This document shows, in pieces, positions 55,363 through 64,000 of a stretch of 64,000 nt of DNA (within the stretch, counting starts at the first letter, position 1; each line of letters begins with the position of its first letter). Both the position numbers and the translations under genes were made by a program. Source of the stretch: Heracleum sosnowskyi (Eukaryota > Streptophyta > Magnoliopsida > Apiales > Apiaceae); the NCBI GenBank assembly GCA_030848705.1, contig CM061245.1, positions 40,676,711-40,740,710 of the forward strand. Direction: 5' to 3'. The notes beneath the pieces are model-generated. The model did no database searches. It was given only the letters and a program-made list of their open reading frames with translations, and was not told the origin of the DNA.

Positions 55363-55766
55363 TCTTATGGCAGGACAAGTTGGACTTTCAGCTAGGGGTA
55401 ACTGTGTAAATAGGTGTGTGCACTAGTTTTTATAGGTCTATATATATTGTGCACACCCTACTGTAAGCTAAAAGAGAGATACACATAGTTTTATCTTAAG
55501 AACTCTTTCTCTGTAAGAAAACAAGATACAAACTGTTCTTGTTTAGAAGCCAGAAATTCATCTGTGAAATTCTGGAAAGCTGTAGTATTTAATTTGCTTA
55601 ATACAAAGTAGATTAAAGTGATTGTGTGTGTTGTTTATTTTCATTTCGCATTTTACAAAACATAATCTCATAAAACTTATTTAGTTTCAATAATCGAAAA
55701 ATATCAAAACTATCCATTCACCCCCCCCCCCTCTGTTTAGTTTCTAAGTGGTATTCATCTCTAACA
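55363..55766 (+). repeat. Element C 5' LTR, second part
   Basis: 404 bp ending in CTCTAACA. It contains TATATATATT (about 55440), a likely TATA box, and a run of ten C (55721-55730). Together with 27059..27913 it makes an LTR of about 1.26 kb. Confidence 0.8.
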
Positions 55767-55768
55767 AG

Positions 55769-55784
55769 TGGTATCAAAGTAGGC
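55769..55784 (+). promoter_or_regulatory. Degenerate primer-binding site of element C
   Basis: TGGTATCAAAGTAGGC, two bases after the LTR; it differs from the consensus TGGTATCAGAGC by a G-to-A change and beyond. Confidence 0.8.
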
Positions 55785-55814
55785 TGTTAACATACAAACA
55801 GGAAAAGATCAAGA

Positions 55815-58264
55815 ATTAGTTCACAGAAACTAAGCAGTATCAAGATTCCTCCCTTTAACAAGGAGCACTACAGTTTATGGAAGAAGAAGATGTTGCTTTT
55901 CATCAAAGCTTCAAACCCCATGTATTTAGACATTCTAAAGCATGGTCCCTTTATTCCAATGATTGAGCTTGGTGAAACAACTGTTGGTACTGAGATAATA
56001 CCAGCAAGACATGTGCCTAAAGACCCCTCAAAATACACTGATCCTGAAAAGGAGAAAATAGCACTAGATGGACATCTCCAACTTATCATTTGTGAATCTA
56101 TGGATTTCAACATGTATGGCACTGTTGCTCACTGTAGTAGTGCTAAGAAGATGTGGGATCTTATAGAAGTGCTATGTGAAGGAACTCCTGAAGTAAGAAA
56201 GAACAAGAAGCAGATTCTGGTTTCACAGTATGAAGCTTTCATGGCTCAACCAAAGGAGGGAATCACAAAAGAGTTTGAGAGGTTCAACAAGTTAATAAAC
56301 GAGCTCAAACTCTATGACAAACACTATGAGACTGAAGAGCTCAACATGAAGTTCTTGCTAACTCTACCTGATCACTTGGAACCAAGAATCTCTTCCCTCA
56401 AAGAAAGAGATCTAACAAATATTGGTTTTGATGTGTTGTATGGTGTTTTGAAAACATATGAGCTAGAGTTGTTTCAAAAGAGATCCATTCAGACAAAACA
56501 AGGATTAATGGCAAATACTTCATGTGCCCTTATTGCTGACAACTTAGGTCAAAGAATGGAATCCCTTAAAGTCAGTCAAGTCAAGATTGAGGAACTGGAA
56601 GTTGAAGACACTGGCGATGAGACTCAAGTTGTCTATGATTTGCATGAGGAAGATGAGTTCTACAGCATAAATGAGCTGGACAAGATGGAAAACAAATCTT
56701 TTGCATATATGGCTAGGAGATATCCTAACATTAGGTTTAAATGGAAGCAGCCATTTAAGTCCAAGTTCAATGCTGGAAATGCTGGTGGATCAAGTGGCTC
56801 AAACACCTTCAATAAAGGAAAAGGGATTGCTGGTGCTGCTAAAGGAGGATACAAGACTGGGAGTGTGGATAGGTCTAAGATAAGGTGCTATAACTGCAAT
56901 GAACTTGGGCACTTTGCCACAGAGTGCAAGAAGCCCAAACAGGTCAAAAAGGACAAAGCATGCTTAGAGCTTGAAGCTTAGTATGAAGCTCTACTCAAGA
57001 AACAGCAGGGTAAAGCTTTTATTGCTGAGGGAAAGTGCTGGGATGATTCTGATGAAGAAGAAGAACAGGAGTATTCAAACTATGCCTTGATGGCATTCTC
57101 TGATGATGGCGATTCTTCAAGTCAGGTACCTATTCTTACTTCTCTTGATATGACTCCCTTTCAATATAAGCAAATTATTGAAGATATGAGTACTGAGATG
57201 TTCAATATTCATACTAGTATGTTAGTTGCAAATGAAGAAATTGACAGGCTAACTGCTAAAAATCTTGAGCTTACAGAAAAGAATGAGGAACTTGAGTTAA
57301 TGGTTGTGAGCCTTGATGGTTTAAAAAAGGAGATTGAGTATCTTAAAAACAAAGTGGTATGTGCTGAACAAATAGAAACAGCCCTTAGAGAACAAATTGC
57401 TGAAAATGAATTAAAGATAAGAAGTTTTAAGAACTCCTCTGAGCTTGTTCAAACCTATCACAAGGAACACACTGAAGACTGCAAGGTTGGAGTTGGTTTT
57501 GACTATGAGAATGATAAGGGTAGGAAGAAGACCAAGGGCAAAGGAAAAGAATCTTTTACAAACAAAAATGCCCCAACCATTTTGTCTAGTGTTGAAAAGC
57601 CCATCTTCAAAAAGAGTGTGTTGAGTTTGATGAAGAATTAATGATCATCAAACAACAACTACTTGAAGAAGATGAGGCTGCTAAAAACACTCCTTCCTCT
57701 CCCAAGTCTGTTGATCAAAAAGAAACCAAAGACAACCTTGTCAAGAGTCCTAAAATCAAGAAAGAAGTTGTTAAGAAGAAGAAACAAAACAGAAATGGTA
57801 AGATAGGTGTCAACAAGAGTAACAACTATGCTTATGTGCCAAATGCTCCTAGGAAACAGTGTCAGAAATGCTTATCTGTGAATCATTTGACTCATAAGTG
57901 TAATAAACCTGTAAATGCTGAAGTTGATAACCTGAGTAACCATTCTGTTGGCATAAACTCTATCCATGATTCCTTCTGTGGAAATTCTAACTGCATGACA
58001 TGCTATGTGACTGTGTTTGCTAATTGTTTATCTCTTAAGCATAAACTGGACTCTGCACAATCTTGTAAATCACACACACATATGCACACTCACAGGACAG
58101 GATCCCCAATCAAGGTTGAGAGGGTGAAAACTTCATGTGAGCCTAAGAGTGTAAACTCCAAAGCCACAAACAAAGTGAAGTCTCCTACTGTGAAGAATGT
58201 TATTGATGATAGAAGAATCATTAACAAAACTGTTTCTAAATCAACTGGACCCTACCAAGTGTGG
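55815..58264 (+). pseudogene. gag: Element C Gag, start codon lost, stop and frameshift
   Basis: The open frame begins in the leader. At the place of the Gag start the codon is ATT (55815-55817) followed by SSQKLSSIKIPPFNKEHY, so the ATG seems lost (inference from alignment to element B). An internal ATG lies at 55890. The Copia gag domain is clear (SAKKMWDLIEVLCEGTPEVRKNK), with a zinc knuckle CYNCNELGHFATEC at about 56887-56928. TAG at 56979-56981 interrupts the frame, and a one-base change of phase occurs near 57620 (frame 57087..57641 to 57641..58282). A coiled coil (ANEEIDRLTAKNLELTEKNE) and a second Cys/His motif CQKCLSVNHLTHKC follow. Not functional. Confidence 0.9.
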
Positions 58265-58299
58265 GTACCAAAAACAACTTAGTCACTTTGTGAATGCAG
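58265..58299 (+). other. Intron-like 35-nt GT...AG segment at the gag/pol junction (element C)
   Basis: Runs GTACCAAAAACAACTTAG...GAATGCAG and contains the gag stop TAG (58280-58282) and a stop in the pol frame (58291-58293). Gag codon TGG precedes and pol codon GGC follows. Removing 35 nt joins the two frames, which are otherwise out of phase. Confidence 0.7.
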
Positions 58300-59445
58300 G
58301 GCAACAGGAATAAAAGAGTCATATGGATCTTGGACAATGGATGCTCAAGTCACATGACTGGTGATATAGCCCTGCTATCACATTTTGAGGAGAAGGCTGG
58401 CCCATCAGTAACCTTTGGAAATGACAACATTGGTTATACAATGGGATATGGCAGTGTTAAATCTGGGAATGTCATTATTGAAGATGTATCATTTGTTGAA
58501 GGACTAAAGCACAACCTCTTGAGTATTGGACAATTCACCAACAGGGGTTTCAAAGTGGAATTTGATGAAGATCATTGTCTAATCTCAAAAAGAGGAAGTG
58601 GTGAAGTTGTTTTAACTGGTGTGAAGAAAGGAAGCTTGTTTGTAGCAAATCTTAAGGCTGTAGACAAGGGAGAAATTTGTTGTTTCTACACTAAAGCCAC
58701 AAATGAAGAATTCTGGCTATGGCACAAGAAACTGTCTCACTTGAATGTTCAGGCAATGAACTCTCTGGCAAAGAGAGAACTCATCAGAGACATGCCTGCT
58801 TTGGATTTTGTGCAAGATGGAGCATGTGAAGCATGTCAAAGAGGAAAGATTAATAGATCAAGTCACAAGAACAAGTTGCTCAATTCAAACTCAAAGCCTC
58901 TGCAGCTAATTCACATGGATCTATTTGGCCCTGTGAATGTAATGTCTCTTTCCAAGAAGAAATATGCTCTAGTCATGGTTGATGACTATTCAAGATACAC
59001 TTGGGTGGAATTCCTGTTCTCCAAGGATGAAGCACCTCAAGTAATTATAGAGCATATTAAGAGAGTTGATAGAGAAGCACAAAACACTGGTTCCTCTGTA
59101 GTTGCCTTGAGAAGTGATAATGGAACCGAGTTTAGAAATTCAACATTGTATGAGTTTGGCAAAGATAAAGGAATTTCTCAACAATTTTCAGCTCCTAGAA
59201 CTCCTCAACAAAATGGAGTAGTTGAGAGAAAGAATAGAACTCTCATTGAAGCTGCAAGAACAATGCTGTTGGATGCAAAGCTACCTACTAGCTTTTGGGC
59301 TGATGCTGTTAACACAGCATGCTATGTGCAAAATAGAACATTGATCAATAAGAAGTATGGAAAAACTCCTTACTCATTAATGACTGGCAAAAGAGCATCC
59401 TTCAAGCATCTTCATGTGTTTGGAAGCAAGTGTTTTGTGATGAAA
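58300..59445 (+). pseudogene. pol: Element C pol, first part: protease and integrase
   Basis: Protease LDNGCSSHMTGD (about 58330; Asn replaces the usual Ser after the catalytic Asp, D-N-G instead of D-S-G). Pre-integrase LWHKKLSHLNVQAMN (about 58717). Integrase core (RSDNGTEF about 59110; TPQQNGVVERKNRT about 59200). The frame is open to FGSKCFV near 59440, where an internal deletion starts; the remaining codons to 59538 are out of frame. Confidence 0.88.
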
Positions 59446-60506
59446 CTCTATCTCAATTCCTTCTTGAGCATCAATTTACCAGAGGTACAATTGATAAAAC
59501 TCTATTCTTCAAGAAGCATGGAAATGATATCATTCTAGTTCAAATCTATGTGGATGATATCATCTTTGGCTCTTCAAATGAAAAACTCTGTGAAAGGTTC
59601 TCTAAGTTGATGCAAAGCAAATATGAGATGAGTATGATGGGAGAGTTAACCTTTTTCCTAGGCCTGCAAGTACATCAAAGTGAGGATGGCATCTTTATAA
59701 ATCAATCTAAGTATGTTAAAGATCTCTTAAAGAAATATGGTTTAGAAGAGTCATCCCCAGCAAAAACTCCTATGTCCACTGCAATCAAGCTAGATGAAGA
59801 TAAGAAGGGCAAGAGAGTTGACATCAAGGTCTATAGGGGAATGGTTGGATCATTACTCTATCTAACAGTTAGTAGGCCAGACATCATGTTTGCCACATAC
59901 TTTTGTGCAAGGTTCCAATCTGACCCTAAGGAATCTCATATGATGTCTATCAAAAGAATCTTTAGGTATCTGAAAGGGACTCCTAATCTTGGGCTATGGT
60001 ATCCAAAGGGCACTGGGTTCAACCTGGTTGGTTACACAGATTCTGATTATGCTGGATGTAGCATTGACAGGAAGAGCACCTCTGGAAGCTGCCAATTCTT
60101 AGGTCAAAGGTTAGTGTCCTGGTTCAGTAAGAAACAACAATCCACAACAACATCTACAGCTGAGGCTGAATATATTGCTGCTGGAAGCTGCTGTGCTCAA
60201 TTGCTTTGGATTAGAAATCAACTCATGGATTATGGACTAGTGTTGGAACACATTCCTCTGATGTGTGACAATACTAGTGTAATATCCATTGTTGCCAATC
60301 CTGTTAATCATTCTACTACAAAGCACATTGAGATAAGGTACCATTTCATTAGGGAACATGCTGCAAATGGTACTATAGCAGTCTCTTATGTTCCAACTGA
60401 GAAACAATTAGCTGATATATTTACTAAACCTCTAAATGAAGCTGTCTTCAACATACTTGTGAGTGAAATTGGAATGCTCAATCCTTCATTTAGTTGTTCT
60501 AAGTAA
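59446..60506 (+). pseudogene. pol: Element C pol, second part: RT C-terminal half and RNase H
   Basis: Resumes with TLSQFLLEHQFTRG in a new phase. The end of integrase, the linker and the RT fingers (about 390-400 residues in element A) are missing. RT catalytic YVDDIIFGS (about 59551), the RT C-terminus and RNase H (GYTDSDYAGC about 60030; TSTAEAEYIAAGS about 60155; DNTSVISI about 60270) are open to the stop at 60506. Reverse transcription is not possible without the missing part. Confidence 0.88.
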
Positions 60507-61218
60507 GTATGCTAGTTAATTGTTGTAGCAGTAAATTTTCACTGTATTTAGATGCTCTATTCATTTGGAGTGAAAATTAGCTGAGATATGATTTATAAAT
60601 ATTTCAGTATTTTACTGCATATTTTTCAAATCATACTTTTCTGAGAAGTTATGAGCTTTTAAGACATCTCTACATAGGTGATCTTGAGAGTTCACGACTT
60701 AGTTCAAATCAAACAGACTTATATCGCAAACTGGTGAACTTATGAGACTTTGCGATGTAGTTCATTTCTTGAGTTTGCGACATGGTTCATTTCATGACTT
60801 CGCGACTTAGAATAAACTATATCGACAAGTCTCCATATTTAACAAAATCTTGATTTAAATTAATTTTATTTCAATTTTTGATTTAAGTCCGACAAAATGC
60901 TTGAAATTCCAAAAAGAGAGTTTTAGCCAAGGTATTTATACTATATCGCAAAGTCCCCCCAATCTCTCTATCTTCAAGACTTTGCGACATAGTTCATTTT
61001 TGGACTCTGCGATATACTTTACAAGACTTCTCGATATAGGCTGTTTTGAGACTTCACGACATCAAAATAGTCTGTACAAATTCATAACTCCATATCACAG
61101 TGTCTCTATCATATAAATATTCTTTTCTAACCGTTCACAACTCTTCATCTTGTCTACTACTCTCAATTCTCAAACCTAAACTCAAATTATCTTCTATCTT
61201 CTTCACTCTCAATTTCAA
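60507..61218 (+). other. Spacer between pol and envelope-like ORF of element C
   Basis: No gene. From 60690 to 61075 there are about eight GACTTYGCGAYATA-like words (plus relatives such as TATATCGCAAAGTC), mostly the reverse complement of the words in the element C LTR. Confidence 0.75.
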
Positions 61219-62253
61219 ATGGCACCCAAATCTCAAACAACGTCATCCTCAAACCCTTTAACCATACCCAGAGAGACCAATCTTCTCACCATCCCCTCTG
61301 AGGCGGAGGCAAACCCAAGGTACAAGTGTTTTGTACGGTTCTTAAACACATCCTACCTTCGCCAAGCCTTAACCATGAACCCCACTCTGTACGTGGATGT
61401 GTTGGAAGGATTCTGGAGAACAACCTTGGTTTCAACACTGGCTAGGGAGGATGGGACTTCATTTCAAGAAATCAACTGCACAATTGGGGGCAAACACTTG
61501 CAATTTGGCGAAAAGGAAATAAATGAAGCTTTGGGGTTCAAGGTTGAAGGTCATGATGCTGAAGCCACTGATACTGAAATGGTGGCATTCCTGGACCTCA
61601 TCAAGTATGCAGATGAGATAGACATGGCCAAGCTTAACAAGAAGCATGTCAGGAGGGAGTGGTCATTTCTGTTTGACGCACTCCAGAATGTGTTCTTATG
61701 CAGGAAGACATGATGGGACCACATCAGTCACATTGCTGTGAAGCTAGCCTACTCCTTAGCCTATAATCAGGAGATAAATGTAGGAGCAATTATACTCAAA
61801 GAATTGGCTCAAAGGCTAGGGAGGACGGTTCGTGGAAGAGGTAATGAAATCTTTTACCCTCGTTTTCTTCAGTGCATTTTAAATTATCTTGATGCTAATG
61901 TACATGAATTAGATGGTATAGATACAACTAAAATGGCTTATTCCAAATCCATGTCCAAAGTTCTATTTGGTTCATTGGATACAAGGAATCAAGTGGATGT
62001 GATACTAAGTGTGACCCAGCATATGCAGGACACATTTGCATCTTATCCACTTGATAAGCCCATATATCATGAACTTTCTTGGAAAGGAAAGGCTAAGACT
62101 GAAGGAGCTTCAATGTCTAACCCAAGCCCTCATAACCCATCCATTGACCCCCCTGCAAACACTACTCTAGAAATTAGGGAGCCAAGTGCACCAATCTCCC
62201 AAAAGGTTGGTGTTACTAAGAAGAAGACTATAAGAAGAGAACCCTTGCTGTAG
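61219..62253 (+). pseudogene. Element C envelope-like ORF, N-terminal part
   Basis: ATG 61219 (MAPKSQTTSSSN). The N-terminal domain (FVRFLNTSYLRQALTMNP, VLEGFWRTTLV, GKHLQFGEKEINEALGF) corresponds to those of elements A and B. TGA at 61711-61713 interrupts the frame, which then continues in the same phase (61738..62253; FYPRFLQCILNYLD). The phase is lost near 62235, where the next segment is read in another frame. Confidence 0.8.
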
Positions 62254-63278
62254 TTAATGAGACTGTAGATTTAGGAAGTGAGGAACCTGAGTCACAGCTC
62301 ACTAGACAAAAGAAGAAATCCAAATCAATAGCTACCACTGAATCTTCCCAACAGGATTTAGATGTGCAACAAGGGGTACACCTATTACTGTCAATGTCCT
62401 CTCAACAGGGCATTGACATTGAAAAGAGTAGTCTCCCCACTACAATCTGTAATGAGTCTGCACAGAGTCAAGAACACACTCTTGACTCAAGTGGAAATAA
62501 GGGTGATGCTACACAGAGTGGAGAGCACATCAACATTGAAACTCCTCCTTTTTCTCAGGGGGAGTTGCCAAAATCTAGTCTACACTACACTTCTCTTCCA
62601 AAATGTACATCGAATATTTATTCTCAACAGAAAAGTCATTCTCATGACAATTCTGCACTTGATCAGTCACAATCTCAATCTATGACTGAGCCCATTTCAA
62701 GTGACATGGTGCTTGACACTGTGCTCACCACCCAGGACCCTCATTTGGTTGGTCAGGAAATGCATGCTGGGGCATATTCTAATGACACCAACAAAAACAC
62801 AGAGGATTCACCAGTCTTTACTGGAGACTCTGTGCCAACTTCTGCAATCCTTAGGGATCTGGACTTGCCTTCACAGGCACATGGAAATGATGTTGTCACA
62901 CATCCCATTTCAATGGAGACAGCATCAGACTCCACAGTCATTCCAAGACTAGAGGAAACTCATACATCTATCCCCCCTGAGGTGCCTAGCACCAGCTCTC
63001 ACTTGGCCCAGGCCACTTTGACAGAATGGCTGAAGCCTGTGCAACATGACAGGCCTTCAGGATCATCATCTGTGCCATCACAATTGACGGAAGAAGACCT
63101 TCAAAATCTTCATGTGGCACAGATTGATGAGATCTCAAAAATAGCTCAACATCTCCTCACAGCCAATCTCCCAAACTCAGATTATGAAGCCATACTTCTG
63201 TGTCACAAGGAGGATGTTGAAGCTCAACAAGAAAAGATTGTAGATGAGGCCCAACAGGATGGGAATATTGATGCCTAG
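62254..63278 (+). pseudogene. Element C envelope-like ORF, middle part
   Basis: Open frame (phase of 62364) from about 62236 to TAG at 63276-63278. Ser/Thr/Gln/Pro/His-rich and low complexity, similar in composition to the middle of elements A and B. No domain is recognised. Confidence 0.65.
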
Positions 63279-64000
63279 TTGGATGCCAAGAGATCTGTCA
63301 AGCTACATGATGCACTAGCTTTTCTCAGGGAGGACTACTTAACTGCCTTGGGGTCTAATGCTAAAGGTCTCTCTCCTGCAAAAATCTATGATGCTGTGAA
63401 TGAAGTATACAAGAGCCAGCTAAAGGCTATGCATTTCCTTGGGAAAGGTCTCCAGTCAGAAATCTCCACAATCAAGGAAGAGACAGATCATTCAATGGCA
63501 CAGCTAAGGAACTGTTATCTCTCTGACTTTCTCAAGGTAAATGACATTCTTAAGGAGGTTCAGAAAACAGCTTCCAATGTCACAAAGATGGACTGGACCC
63601 TAGCCTTGGTCTCAGATAATATGAAGAAGCTTTCTACCAAGCTAGATAACCAGGTGCAGGCCAATATCAACTCCAACTCAATGCTCACTGTGCTGTGGAA
63701 GAATCAGTATGGGAACAAGCTTGTTGATGAAGTTCCTATTTCTGACATCTCCAAATTTGACTTCTCAAGAATCAAGGACCAATCCCTTAACTCTTTCAAA
63801 TCTCAACAACTCTTCTCAAAAGTGGATAGCTTGGAAAGGGAGGTAGCTGATCTTAAAGCTGAAAACAAAGTGCTCTCTCAATCCTTGGAACAGCTCAATG
63901 CCAAGTTGGATGACCAAAGCAATGCCACATCTAATATATTGCTAGTCCAACAGCAAATGATGACAACCCTACTCAGAAGCATGAACCTTCCTGTTCCTGG
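63279..64000 (+). pseudogene. Element C envelope-like ORF, C-terminal coiled-coil part, open to window end
   Basis: It continues in the same phase after the TAG at 63276 and has no stop to the window end (about 240 codons). It encodes long heptad-like stretches (residues around EREVADLKAENKVLSQSLEQ), comparable to the coiled coil in element A at 48100-48450. The product cannot be made from an own start here. It is a remnant of the interrupted ORF. Confidence 0.65.

Larger units (their letters stand above)
27059..64000 (+). mobile_element. Copia element C (SIRE/Sirevirus type), outermost of a triple nest, 3' end outside window
   Basis: Pieces on the plus strand are 27059..27913 (5' LTR, first part) and 55363..64000 (rest of 5' LTR, gag, pol, envelope-like ORFs). 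The interval between them is element B plus one copy of its 5-bp TSD. The LTR reads TGTTAGG...CTAACA when B is ignored. The element is defective: gag has a stop and a frameshift, pol lacks a stretch between integrase and RT, and the envelope-like frame has stops. Age cannot be estimated without the 3' LTR. Confidence 0.88.

Overview
The window is nuclear DNA of a flowering plant, probably a eudicot. It has AT-rich intergenic sequence, genes with short GT-AG introns, and layers of plant-type transposable elements. The species cannot be named from sequence alone. Only two ordinary host genes are convincing. A 3-exon EamA/DMT-type membrane transporter (14932..16640, +) and a 4-exon PPPDE/DeSI-type thiol peptidase (17168..18675, -) converge tail to tail. 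From memory, the Arabidopsis homologues (At3g07080 and At3g07090) are also neighbours, so this looks like a conserved gene pair surrounded by transposons.

Left part (1..14400). A Helitron 3' terminus and a hAT-like MITE are followed by a young, complete Ty3/Gypsy element of the Tat type (2266..12826). It has 532/536-bp LTRs and a TTATT target duplication. Its gag carries two nonsense codons. Its pol is intact and has the two RNase H domains typical of Tat. It also carries a separate three-exon gene in antisense orientation (8848..10681) with its own TATA box, and a degenerate tandem array before the 3' LTR. Right of it lies a broken RPA1-like (OB-fold) gene on the minus strand.

Middle (19750..27058). 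After the DeSI promoter comes a mosaic of small elements. It holds two tandem Helitron-like copies, a MITE with terminal inverted repeats, and a third Helitron-like copy that is split by a palindromic foldback and by two oppositely oriented Helitrons of one family. A second hAT-like MITE copy follows.

Right part (27059..64000). Three SIRE/Sirevirus-type Ty1/Copia elements are nested in each other. Element C (+, from 27059 to beyond the window end) has its 5' LTR split by element B (-, 27914..55357, 1055-bp LTRs, TSD GAACT). Element B is split inside pol by element A (+, 38206..51384, 1048-bp LTRs, TSD CTGAC). LTR divergence judged by eye (A about 0.7%, B about 2%) agrees with this order. Each element has gag with zinc knuckles, pol in the order protease-integrase-RT-RNase H, and a long envelope-like 3' region. 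A has an intact pol; B and C have deletions and frameshifts.

The most interesting signals are these. (1) All three Copia elements have a 35-38-nt GT...AG segment at the gag/pol junction that contains the gag stop codon, and its removal leaves gag and pol in one frame in each case. (2) Each Copia element has its own short motif, scattered in both orientations through LTRs, spacers and coding sequence. (3) The Tat element carries the spliced antisense gene. (4) A 16-bp minisatellite in the envelope-like ORF of B sets the reading frame by its copy number.
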